NCBI GenBank assembly: GCA_017746715.1
Contig: JAGHZQ010000056.1
Location: forward strand, 38,908 to 102,907
DNA: 64,000 nucleotides
Reading direction: 5' to 3'
Source: Cyanobacteria bacterium SBLK
Lineage (GTDB): Bacteria; Cyanobacteriota; Cyanobacteriia; Cyanobacteriales; Spirulinaceae
Below are positions 26,467 through 34,842 of this stretch, piece by piece (the first letter of the stretch is position 1; each line of letters opens with the position of its first letter). Both the position numbers and the translations under genes were made by a program. The notes under the pieces were generated by a model that had not been told where the DNA came from, did not search any database, and saw only the letters and a program-made list of their open reading frames with translations.

Positions 26467-26673
26467 AATGGCGTTTCGATAAGTAAATTTTTCTACAATC
26501 TGTGGTGGTCATAACTTATGTACGATCGCCACCTTAAAATACTGGCGTAACGCACCCTCAATAATACATTGATAGATTGACGATCCTGATTTTGTAAGGT
26601 TTGAACCCAAAATCTCGATCCGATTAGTCATGTCACGCCACTATGTTGTTTTCCTTTGAGGAGCTGTAATCCC

Positions 26674-28806
26674 ATGACTGACGATCGCATTCTTCACAAA
26701 AGGGTTGACTCGACCCAGCAATCCGATTCGGCGCAACTTGAGACAACGGAATCCCAGACTCTTGATATTACAGCCGAAGTTTCGACTTCGGAAGCCATTT
26801 CGGGGGGCATTAATCGTCGCCAAATTTTAACTGCGGGTGCAAGTATAGTTGCGGCCTTTGCTCTACCTCGCTTTGCCCGAGCCGATGCAGAGTCACTATT
26901 ACCAGAGCCTGTCGCAACGCTTGCCCAAGTCCCCCTCCCACTCCCTCCGACCATTACCATCCCCTTTGGTCAGGTTTTCAACGATCCGGCGAACTTTAAC
27001 CCTCCCACAGTTACACCGGGAACCAGCCATCTGACTTTGAATATGGAGCCAGTCCAAGTAAATCTTGTTAGCCAAGCTGGTGGAACACCAACACCCTATG
27101 GTAACTTCCGAGCTTATAGTCATGATAGTACCCCTGTTGCAATTCCAGGGCCAACCTTCATGGTTCAGGATGGGCAAACTTTGGACATTACTCTGAATAA
27201 TAACTTGCCTGCTAACCCTAATAATGGCACCATACCGCCTCAACCTAATAACGATCCGTTCTGTGGTGTTTCTGGCCTCCCCAATCGTCCCAAGTGTTTT
27301 AATACAGGCAATATCCATTTCCACGGATTCCACGTGTCGCCTTCTAGTCAACCGGATGGAACTGCCTCAGATGATGTCTTTGTGAACCTTCAACCCGGAC
27401 AGAGCCAAGAGTATGAAGTTGCACTTCCTACCAACCACGCTCCCGGTACTCATTGGTACCATCCCCACCATCACGGCTCAACGGGGGCTGAAGTATCCAA
27501 TTCCCTAGCTGGAGCTATCATTATCCAAGAAAAATCGGGTCAAACGGTCTATCCAGGACAACTCGATCCAGAGACTTATCCGGATGCTGGAACGGCAACT
27601 GACTGGATTTGGGTTATGCAGGAATTGACTGGCAACGCGAATACCGGTACAGAGGATATTTCGCTGTATACAACACCCGGTGGCACTGCGGGAACATTCA
27701 TTGTTAATGGTCAAAATCAACCTCAGTTAAATCTGAAAACGGGTACAGTTCATCGATTCCGGTTTATCAATGCGACATCTACTCCTCGTGGATTCATGAC
27801 TTTGAAGTTGCAACAAACTGCAGATAGTGCTGGCAATCCCATTTCACCAGTAGAACGATCTATGTACCAAGTGGCGATCGACGGTATCACTTTCTATAAC
27901 GCAAAACCCGATAAAGTCAAATCGACTAGTCCCGTTCCATTTGTTTTAGCACCGGGCAACCGCACTGACTTTATTGTCAGATTATCTATTCCAGGGACTT
28001 ATCAAGTTGTCAAACAGGCTGCTGGAGGACCTGGTGGATCGCAAACGTTGGCGACAATTGTAGTAGGTAGCACGGGGGCCGGAGGAAATGCCGTTCCCGC
28101 TCTAACTTTTAAGGCTTGGACTCAGCAAACCATTTCTCCTGTGGGAATGCCCCGATACCTGTGTCCGATTCAACCGAGTGAGATTGTATCTGTTCAACCC
28201 CCTATTGCCTTCAATACAATTAAAAATTCTGGTGGAGGTCCTGTTAACCTTGGGAATGGTAACAGCAACGCCTTATTTGAAATGGATGGAGGGCGTTATT
28301 TGGAACGTGCTAATCCTCAGCCACCGGTAACAGGACCCAATATACAGAATCAACCTCCTCAACCAATAGTCAATACGACACAACTATGGATACTCCAAAA
28401 CACGCAAAATGGTGGTGGTGGCGGAATTGCCCATCCATTCCATATTCACGTGAACCCTTTCCAAGTTGCTGGAGTAACGGATAGTGCTAACAACCCAGCA
28501 CCAAATCGTTGGTTTGATGTCTATCCCGTTCCTGTCGGCGGTAATCTGCCAATTCTGCATCGTTTTGATGATTATATTGGTAAATATGTGATGCATTGCC
28601 ATATCCTGATCCATGAAGATATGGGAATGATGCAGGATGTAATTGTTGTTGATAGCACCCCCTCGAGTGGGGTGGGTCCGGGTGAACCACTTACATTACC
28701 GCTAGGCTGTCCGCGTCCCAGCACCAGTGGTTTCTCTGGCAGTAAAAACGGGAAGAAGAAAAACAAGAACAAATCCCGCAAACGGCGGCGACAGCAGCGC
28801 GATTAG
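26674..28806 (+). CDS. Multicopper oxidase exported by the Tat pathway
   Basis: A ~710-residue cupredoxin-repeat oxidase. Start chosen at 26674 (MTDDRILHK), 10 bases after GAGGAG. A twin-arginine signal (INRRQILTAGASIVAAFALP) lies about 45 residues in. All four copper motifs are present: HFHGFHV and HWYHPHHHGST (trinuclear site), HPFHIHVNPF, and HCHILIHEDMGM (type 1 plus trinuclear, with an axial Met). The family oxidises phenols, metals or bilirubin-like substrates while reducing O2 to water. It ends in a strongly basic tail (GKKKNKNKSRKRRRQQRD). No GCGATCGC octamer occurs in its 2.1 kb, unlike the neighbours, which suggests acquisition. Substrate unknown. Confidence 0.95.
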   Translation: MTDDRILHKRVDSTQQSDSAQLETTESQTLDITAEVSTSEAISGGINRRQILTAGASIVAAFALPRFARADAESLLPEPVATLAQVPLPLPPTITIPFGQVFNDPANFNPPTVTPGTSHLTLNMEPVQVNLVSQAGGTPTPYGNFRAYSHDSTPVAIPGPTFMVQDGQTLDITLNNNLPANPNNGTIPPQPNNDPFCGVSGLPNRPKCFNTGNIHFHGFHVSPSSQPDGTASDDVFVNLQPGQSQEYEVALPTNHAPGTHWYHPHHHGSTGAEVSNSLAGAIIIQEKSGQTVYPGQLDPETYPDAGTATDWIWVMQELTGNANTGTEDISLYTTPGGTAGTFIVNGQNQPQLNLKTGTVHRFRFINATSTPRGFMTLKLQQTADSAGNPISPVERSMYQVAIDGITFYNAKPDKVKSTSPVPFVLAPGNRTDFIVRLSIPGTYQVVKQAAGGPGGSQTLATIVVGSTGAGGNAVPALTFKAWTQQTISPVGMPRYLCPIQPSEIVSVQPPIAFNTIKNSGGGPVNLGNGNSNALFEMDGGRYLERANPQPPVTGPNIQNQPPQPIVNTTQLWILQNTQNGGGGGIAHPFHIHVNPFQVAGVTDSANNPAPNRWFDVYPVPVGGNLPILHRFDDYIGKYVMHCHILIHEDMGMMQDVIVVDSTPSSGVGPGEPLTLPLGCPRPSTSGFSGSKNGKKKNKNKSRKRRRQQRD

Positions 28807-28822
28807 GGCTTGCTGAAAAAAT

Positions 28823-28851
28823 CTACAAGTCTCGAATTTCGAGACTTGTAG
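28823..28851. repeat. Perfect palindrome downstream of the oxidase gene
   Basis: CTACAAGTCTCGA (28823-28835) pairs with 28839-28851, giving a 13-bp stem with a 3-base loop (extendable to 14 bp). There is no T-tract on the plus strand; six Ts follow on the minus strand. It could act as a terminator or as an mRNA 3' stabiliser. Confidence 0.6.
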
Positions 28852-28979
28852 TAAACTCGATCTGAATCCTAACTCCGAGGTGATGGGGGCGTGCACGCTC
28901 CTTGAGATGATTGAATAGAGATTTAAGCCATAAGAATGGCTCAAACTTTATTACCATTCTGGTGGGAAATCTCAAAGCA

Positions 28980-29825
28980 ATGAGTTCTGTTATTCAATGG
29001 TATCCCGGTCATATTGCCAAGGCCGAACGACAATTAAAAGAAAATCTCAAGCGCGTGGATGTGGTTTTGGAAGTCCTTGATGCGAGGATTCCCCTTGCTA
29101 CGCAACACCCGCAAGTATCGGGGTGGATTCAGTCTAAACCCTGCCTCCGCATTCTCAACCGCATGGATATGATTCCCACCTCCTTACATCGCCCTTGGCG
29201 CAAGTGGTTTGAAGAACGGGAAGAAACTTTATACTTAACCAATGCCAAACAGGGAACGGGAGTTAAGGCGATCGCCAAAGCCGCGCAAAAGATGGGGGAA
29301 GGAGTCAACCAACGGCGGCGCGATCGCGGCATGAAACCCCGTCCCGTCAGAGCCGTAGTCATTGGGTTTCCCAATGTGGGCAAATCCGCCCTGATCAACC
29401 GCTTGGTGGGGCGTAAAGCCGTGAAAAGCGCGAGGCGTGCAGGGGTAACGCGACAGTTGCAATGGGTGCGAATTTCCGAGGAAATCGAGCTTTTAGATGC
29501 CCCAGGAATTATTCCCTGGCGGTTGGACGATCAAGACAATGCCGTAAAATTGGCAATTTGCGAGGATATTGGGGAAGCCTCCTACGAAAATCAGTTGGTG
29601 GCGGCGACTTTGATCGATCTTTTAAAAGCAGAAGGCTATCACAAATTATTGACAGATCGCTATAAACTCGATCCGGGCAAGAGGACGGGAGAAGAATATA
29701 TTTATGACATTGCTGGCGATCGCTATCGCGGTGATGTGGAGAGAGTGGCAGTTCTACTTTTAAACGATTTCCGCAAAGGCATTATGGGACAAATTCCCTT
29801 AGAACTTCCCCCTCTCTCTTCCTGA
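28980..29825 (+). CDS. ylqF: Ribosome biogenesis GTPase YlqF/RbgA
   Basis: About 281 residues from the ATG at 28980 (MSSVIQWYPGHIAKAERQLK); the open frame begins upstream at 28911 but the family starts here. It is a circularly permuted GTPase: G4 (NRMDM) comes first, then G1 (GFPNVGKSALINRLVG) and G3 (DAPGIIPWRL). RbgA helps load late proteins onto the 50S subunit. Normal length. A short fragment of a second copy lies at 26098-26154. Confidence 0.95.
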   Translation: MSSVIQWYPGHIAKAERQLKENLKRVDVVLEVLDARIPLATQHPQVSGWIQSKPCLRILNRMDMIPTSLHRPWRKWFEEREETLYLTNAKQGTGVKAIAKAAQKMGEGVNQRRRDRGMKPRPVRAVVIGFPNVGKSALINRLVGRKAVKSARRAGVTRQLQWVRISEEIELLDAPGIIPWRLDDQDNAVKLAICEDIGEASYENQLVAATLIDLLKAEGYHKLLTDRYKLDPGKRTGEEYIYDIAGDRYRGDVERVAVLLLNDFRKGIMGQIPLELPPLSS

Positions 29826-30064
29826 ATTCACTTTCTCTTAACCTAGCTCGGTACAAAAAATAAAGATCGAGAATGGGCAAAAATTGTTAGAAATTATACG
29901 AATTCAAAAAAAATATATATATTTTTATTACATTTTGTTCGTGTTGAGAAGGGATTGTTGAGAAAAAATTAAGATTTTCTCACAGGATAAATATCTCTGT
30001 TATTAAAGTCGTTATTCCTAACTACGGGATGGCTTTTCCATTGACTTAATTTGAGAGCATTTTT

Positions 30065-30742
30065 ATGTATTCGGCGATAGCTTCTAATTTTTCCAGTAAC
30101 TATTTCAATCAACTCGCACAATTACATCGAGACATTCAAGTTAGCGATCGCGAAGGCGGCATTCTGTCAATGGCAGAAGGAGTCGATTGGGTTGCGCGAA
30201 AACTCAATAAACTCAAACAACGCCACAGAAAAGCAATTTTTATCGGCAATGGTGGCAGTGCTTCAGTTGCCAGCCACCAAGCAGTTGATTATTGGCGTAA
30301 TGGCGATATTCCCGCGATCGCTTTTAATGATGATGCGTTATTAACTTGCGTCAGCAATGATTTTGGTTACGAACAAGTCTTTAGCAAACCCATCGCGACT
30401 TTTGCCAGAGAAGACGATATTTTATTTGCCATTAGCAGTTCCGGACAATCGCAAAATATTCTTGCTGGGGCGCGTCAGGCTGCGAAAATGGGGTGTGAAG
30501 TCATCACTCTTTCGGCTTTCCAAACTCATAATCCCTTGCGACAGCTAGGGGATATTAACTTTTACGTTCCTACCATGTCTTATGGATTTGCAGAAATCTC
30601 GCATCTCTGTATTTGTCATTGTATTGTTGATGGTTTAATTCAAGGCAATTTACCCAATATGGAGGAAAAAGAGCGCGGGGTGGAAATTCTCAATCTCGAT
30701 CGCCATATCAGTTTTAACCAACCTAAAATAGAAGCCTCGTAA
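30065..30742 (+). CDS. SIS-domain phosphosugar isomerase, GmhA-like (sedoheptulose 7-phosphate isomerase)
   Basis: A 225-residue SIS protein similar in plan to GmhA: NGGSASVASHQAVDYW (phosphate-binding loop), ISSSGQSQNILAGARQA and AEISHLCICHCIVDGL. GmhA converts sedoheptulose 7-phosphate into glycero-manno-heptose 7-phosphate. Assignment to this reaction rests on the next gene, a heptose kinase/nucleotidyltransferase 18 bp downstream. It is somewhat longer than E. coli GmhA (192), with a 35-residue N-terminal helix. It could instead handle another ketose phosphate. Confidence 0.85.
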   Translation: MYSAIASNFSSNYFNQLAQLHRDIQVSDREGGILSMAEGVDWVARKLNKLKQRHRKAIFIGNGGSASVASHQAVDYWRNGDIPAIAFNDDALLTCVSNDFGYEQVFSKPIATFAREDDILFAISSSGQSQNILAGARQAAKMGCEVITLSAFQTHNPLRQLGDINFYVPTMSYGFAEISHLCICHCIVDGLIQGNLPNMEEKERGVEILNLDRHISFNQPKIEAS

Positions 30743-30760
30743 GGGAATGCAAAAGAAATA

Positions 30761-32308
30761 ATGGAAGCAACCTTTTCCCAAAAAAAGCATCTTGATTTTG
30801 AGACTTGTGCTGAAGTTTTATCGGTTCATCGCCAACAAGAACAAAAAATCGTATTGTGTAACGGAGTCTTCGATTTGCTACACCCCGGACACATTGCACA
30901 TTTACAAGCAGCGAAAGCAATGGGTGATATTTTAGTCATTTCGGTGACTGCTTCAACTTGTGTAAATCGCGGTCCGGGACGGCCTATTTTTTCTGATGAA
31001 CTGCGTCAAAATTCTCTGGCTGCTTTAGGGTGTGTCGATTATGTTGTGATTACCCCAAAAGTTACAGCGTTGGAAATTATTGAAAAAATTCGCCCGCATA
31101 TTTATTGTAAAGGAGACGAATATGCCGATCCCGAGAAAGATGTTACGGGGAATATCAAAAAAGAGACCGATCTGGTGGAAAAACATGGCGGAGAAGTGCG
31201 TTATACCAGCGAAATTACTTTCAGTTCCACCCGCTTGATTAACAATCATCTCAATGTTTTACCCGAGGATTTAAAACAATATGTTCAAGACTTCGGCGAT
31301 CGCCATTCTTTAGAAGAGGTTATTGCAGCAGTTGAGGACATGCGATCGCTCAAAGTGTTGGTCTTGGGAGAAATTATTATCGATGAGTTCGTTCATTGTC
31401 GCGTTCAAGGTTTAACGACCAAAGGAAGAGCACCTTCCACTCGTTTTCTTAAAGCAGAACGGCATTTAGGCGGCGTTTTTGCCGTTGCGCGTCATTTAGC
31501 CAATTTTGCAGGTTCGGTGACGTTGGCCAGTGCGATCGGCAATGAGAAAAATGTTAAAGAACTCATCGAACCCCACAGGAATTCTTTATATCTCAATTTA
31601 CAACATATTGAAGGGTATGCCACCATTAACAAATGCCGCTATATCGAATCGAAAGAAAATGGCGAACAAAGTCAATTATTTGCCATTAATAGAATCGATC
31701 CGGCAGAAATTTTAACAACTGCCCGCCAAAATTTACGAGACTTTCTCAGCCAAAATCTGGAGAAATACGATTTAGTTGTATTGATCGATTACGGTCATGG
31801 CTGGATTGATGAAACATTGAGAGCATTTATTTGTCAAAATGCTCCTTTTTTGGCGCTTAATTGTCAAACGAACAGTGCGAATTACGGCTATAATCTCATT
31901 ACCCAATATCCTCGTGCCGATACCTTTTGTCTGGACGAGCGAGAACTTCGTCTTACCTACAGCGATCCTTCCGGAGATTGTCAGATATTATTAAAACGAT
32001 TGCACGAACATTTGGGAGGAAAACAAGGTTGGTTAACTTTGGGTGCTTCGGGATCTTGGGGAATTCAATTTCATCATAAAATCCTTGACAAAACCCCTGC
32101 CATGACTCAAAAAGTGAAAGATACAACCGGAGCGGGAGATGCCTTTTTTGCTCTTGCTAGTATGAGTGCTAAATTAGGTTTTCCCTTAGAATTTGGCTCG
32201 TTTTTTGGCAATATTGCCGCCGCTTTGGCCGCCAATGTGTTGGGTAATGAAAAACCTGTTGCCAAAGCCAGATTATTAAAATACGCGACCACCCTGTTAA
32301 AGTTTTAA
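30761..32308 (+). CDS. Bifunctional HldE-like heptose adenylyltransferase and kinase, domains in reversed order
   Basis: A 515-residue fusion. Residues 1-~160 are a nucleotidyltransferase of the cytidylyltransferase type (GVFDLLHPGHIAHLQAAKAM with the HPGH motif, SSTRLINNHL). Residues ~205-515 are a PfkB/ribokinase-fold kinase (LGEIIIDEF, then KAERHLGGVFAVARHLANF and DTTGAGDAFFALASM, the anion hole and catalytic Asp). E. coli HldE has the same two activities with the kinase first. By analogy it should phosphorylate heptose 7-phosphate at C1 and, after removal of the 7-phosphate, form an ADP- or other NDP-heptose. The nucleotide used is not readable here. It is transcribed with the GmhA-like gene and the epimerase. 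Confidence 0.88.
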   Translation: MEATFSQKKHLDFETCAEVLSVHRQQEQKIVLCNGVFDLLHPGHIAHLQAAKAMGDILVISVTASTCVNRGPGRPIFSDELRQNSLAALGCVDYVVITPKVTALEIIEKIRPHIYCKGDEYADPEKDVTGNIKKETDLVEKHGGEVRYTSEITFSSTRLINNHLNVLPEDLKQYVQDFGDRHSLEEVIAAVEDMRSLKVLVLGEIIIDEFVHCRVQGLTTKGRAPSTRFLKAERHLGGVFAVARHLANFAGSVTLASAIGNEKNVKELIEPHRNSLYLNLQHIEGYATINKCRYIESKENGEQSQLFAINRIDPAEILTTARQNLRDFLSQNLEKYDLVVLIDYGHGWIDETLRAFICQNAPFLALNCQTNSANYGYNLITQYPRADTFCLDERELRLTYSDPSGDCQILLKRLHEHLGGKQGWLTLGASGSWGIQFHHKILDKTPAMTQKVKDTTGAGDAFFALASMSAKLGFPLEFGSFFGNIAAALAANVLGNEKPVAKARLLKYATTLLKF

Positions 32309-32313
32309 AAATG

Positions 32314-33324
32314 ATGAATTCAATTCAAGAAGTCTTGGTTACTGGAGGAGCGGGATACGTGGGTTCTGCTTTAGTTCCCAAACTCCTCGCCGCAGGATAT
32401 CGCGTTAAAGTTCTCGATCTTTATATTTACGGTCGAGATGTTTTGGCTGAGGTAAAAAATCATCCCAACTTACAAGAAATCCAAGGCGATATCCGCGATC
32501 GCACCTTATTAGAAGAAATTATGCCGGGATGCGATGCAGTCATTCATCTTGCTTGTATTTCTAACGATCCGAGTTTTGAATTGGATGCCGACCTCGGGCG
32601 ATCGATTAATTATGAGGCCTTTTTCGATCTAGTAACCGTGGCAAAAGAATCGGGGGTTCGTCGCTTTATCTATGCTTCCTCTTCTAGCGTTTATGGCATT
32701 AAAGAAACGGAAAACGTCACAGAAGATTTACCTTTGCAGCCTCTTACAGATTATTCTAAATATAAAGCCTTATGCGAAGAAGTTTTGTTAAATAAAAGAT
32801 CTCCCGGTTTTGTTACTTTAGTCTTGCGTCCTGCGACAGTATGCGGTTATTCGACCCGTTTGCGCCTCGATGTCGTGGTCAATTTATTAACCTGTCATGC
32901 TCTGAATAAAGGGAAAATTACCGTTTTTGGCGGCGCACAAAAACGCCCTAATATTCATATTGAAGATATGACAGATTTGTATGTTAAATCATTGCAATGG
33001 CCGGATGAAGCGATCGACGGGAAAATCTTTAATGCCGGGTATGAAAACTATCGGGTGCGAGAAATTGCCGAGATGATTCGCGATACTGCCAAAAAAGTCA
33101 CGCAACGAGATATTGAAATTGCAGCAGTCCCGACGAACGATCCGCGTTCTTATCACATTTCTTCGGCTAAAATCAAGCAAGAATTGGGTTTTGTCCCTTC
33201 TCATACTTTAGAGGAAGCGATCGCGGATTTAATTGCCGCTTTTCAAAGCAATAAACTGATAAACCCTCTCGATAATATTCACTACTACAATGTTAAAATG
33301 ATGAAACATATCGAGTTAAAATAA
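32314..33324 (+). CDS. NAD-dependent nucleotide-sugar epimerase/dehydratase (extended SDR)
   Basis: About 336 residues. The Rossmann motif is GGAGYVGSALVPKLL; the catalytic Ser-Tyr-Lys is seen in YASSSSVYG and DYSKYK; the substrate-binding end is around YENYRVREIAEMI. It starts 5 bp after the HldE-like stop, an alternative ATG being one codon earlier (32311), so it is coupled to the heptose genes. It may epimerise NDP-heptose, as HldD does, but the sequence does not look specifically like HldD. GalE-like or dehydratase activity is possible. The last seven codons are repeated just after the stop (33324-33346). Confidence 0.88.
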   Translation: MNSIQEVLVTGGAGYVGSALVPKLLAAGYRVKVLDLYIYGRDVLAEVKNHPNLQEIQGDIRDRTLLEEIMPGCDAVIHLACISNDPSFELDADLGRSINYEAFFDLVTVAKESGVRRFIYASSSSVYGIKETENVTEDLPLQPLTDYSKYKALCEEVLLNKRSPGFVTLVLRPATVCGYSTRLRLDVVVNLLTCHALNKGKITVFGGAQKRPNIHIEDMTDLYVKSLQWPDEAIDGKIFNAGYENYRVREIAEMIRDTAKKVTQRDIEIAAVPTNDPRSYHISSAKIKQELGFVPSHTLEEAIADLIAAFQSNKLINPLDNIHYYNVKMMKHIELK

Positions 33325-33346
33325 TGAAACATATTGAGTTAAAATA
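33301..33346 (+). repeat. 23-bp tandem duplication across the epimerase stop codon
   Basis: ATGAAACATATCGAGTTAAA plus ATA is followed directly by a second copy with one change (C to T). The duplicate re-encodes the C-terminus and a stop, a recent slippage event. Confidence 0.7.
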
Positions 33347-33368
33347 ACAAAATAGCATTCTCGATCGG

Positions 33369-34205
33369 CTAAACTTCGGTTAGCAATGAAACAAGGCGAT
33401 CGCGGGGTTCTTTTAAGGTAAGATAGAGGGAAGGAGGCAAAGACCAAATATTTCTCGGTTTATCGGGATCGAGATAGAAGTTTCCCAAACCTTCGACAAA
33501 CATAGCAATTTTTTTCAGATCGTAGTCAGAAGATTGCAACCAAGGAACAATTTTACTTTGCACGAAATGTAAAAATTCCTCTCGAGAAGTGGTTAAGCGC
33601 AAAGAATTAAAAAGCGTGACAGCCATTTCTAATGCCTCTAATACCCCTATTTCTGAACCTTGATAATCCCACTCAATATCAAAGTCAATCAAACGAACAT
33701 TACCGCAATCGTCGATGAGTTCGTTATCTCCCCAGCGATCGCCATAAATAATCCCATGTCGGTGCGCCAAATTCATTTCTTTCAGAACGGCAAATACAGT
33801 TTCAATGTCTCCTCTTTTTACAGATTCATGTAATGTTTTTCCTTGAATGAATTCCATGACAATCCAATCATTATCCGAGCAAATAATCTGAGGAACGGGT
33901 AAAGAAAAAGCCAAGGCATTTTCCATAAATTGAATTTCTTCAGCGATCGTTCTTAACTTAAAAATTCCACCCACTCCAAATAAGCCCATGACTTCATACA
34001 TGTATCGCATATATTCTTCAATTTCTTCAGCCGAACTTTCTCGCCGGGTTCTAAAAACATAGCGATCGCTTTCTATCTCGATAAATAAAGTATGATTTAA
34101 TGCTCCTTCAAATGTTGTTTTTCGGACGTTAGCCAATTCTCTATTAGGAAGTTGAGACAAGGCATAATTTAACTTATTAACAATTGATTCGGGTAGGTCT
34201 AACAT
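33369..34205 (-). CDS. Protein kinase-like/phosphotransferase (RIO- or APH-like fold)
   Basis: A 278-residue kinase-fold protein. Visible motifs: a hinge region WIVMEFIQGKTLHESV, the catalytic segment HGIIYGDRWGDNELIDD (Asp and Asn as in the HxDxxxxN motif, but with GDR in place of HRD) and the metal-binding LIDFDIEWDY. The glycine-rich loop is not obvious. The family contains antibiotic phosphotransferases, Bud32/RIO kinases and small-molecule kinases. It is the second gene of a minus-strand pair with a Nudix hydrolase, inserted in the glycan region. Substrate unknown. Confidence 0.8.
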   Translation of the reverse strand: MLDLPESIVNKLNYALSQLPNRELANVRKTTFEGALNHTLFIEIESDRYVFRTRRESSAEEIEEYMRYMYEVMGLFGVGGIFKLRTIAEEIQFMENALAFSLPVPQIICSDNDWIVMEFIQGKTLHESVKRGDIETVFAVLKEMNLAHRHGIIYGDRWGDNELIDDCGNVRLIDFDIEWDYQGSEIGVLEALEMAVTLFNSLRLTTSREEFLHFVQSKIVPWLQSSDYDLKKIAMFVEGLGNFYLDPDKPRNIWSLPPSLYLTLKEPRDRLVSLLTEV

Positions 34206-34255
34206 CGGATAATTTCGAGTAATTTTGTCGGTCGTATTGGCGTTAAACGATTAAT

Positions 34256-34663
34256 TTAACTCGATGAATTTTCGAGATAAGTAAAAAACTCCATTAAAAT
34301 TTCACCGTAATGAGAAGCAAAGTCGAGATCCTTCAGTTCCGTGCGAGAGAAATAGGCCAACCTTTGCCCTTCCTTGAGATGGATTTTGGTTAAATCCAAG
34401 TCAATCTTATACCAAAAAATATACTCATCGCACTGCTCCCAAGAATACTCTTTAAAAAATTGGACTTTCTCAAGATCGAGATCGATTTCCTCTTGTAATT
34501 CTCGGCGAATAGCTTCTGCTGGCAACTCATTTTCCTCAATGTATCCCCCTAATAAAGCCCAAGTATTGGGACAGGGAATTGAGGGTTTATCATCGCGAAG
34601 AACGAGCAATACTTTTTCTTCGTGATTCAAAAGAATAATATCAGCTCCTGGTGGTTCTCTCAT
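34256..34663 (-). CDS. Nudix hydrolase
   Basis: A 135-residue MutT-like protein. The Nudix box is GGYIEENELPAEAIRRELQE plus EI, with the final conserved Gly replaced by Asp. The opening MREPPGADIILLNHEEKVLL and TWALLGGYIEE fit small nucleotide-diphosphate hydrolases that remove oxidised nucleotides or NDP-sugars. It lies 50 bp upstream of the kinase-like gene on the same strand. Its position beside NDP-sugar genes is suggestive, not proof. Confidence 0.9.
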   Translation of the reverse strand: MREPPGADIILLNHEEKVLLVLRDDKPSIPCPNTWALLGGYIEENELPAEAIRRELQEEIDLDLEKVQFFKEYSWEQCDEYIFWYKIDLDLTKIHLKEGQRLAYFSRTELKDLDFASHYGEILMEFFTYLENSSS

Positions 34664-34842
34664 GAATATTTACGCTCGAAATATGACTTTAATGTAGTAT
34701 AGAATATGCAAATCTAACTAGATATATTTTTTTATTATTTTTCAATAATTTTCCCTTGCATTTGGATGCAATTGGGTTAAGATTGAAAGCAAGAGAATAA
34801 ATCTTCAATCTAAGTTTATCAATTATAGGATTTCGATCGCTT

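Larger units (their letters stand above)
25956..26673. other. 718-bp intergenic region upstream of the multicopper oxidase
   Basis: No intact gene is visible. It contains a ylqF-like fragment (26098-26154), a candidate promoter (26437-26466) and an AT-rich stretch. GAGGAG 10 bases before 26674 is the ribosome binding site of the oxidase. The gap is much longer than its neighbours, in line with a recombination scar. Confidence 0.55.
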
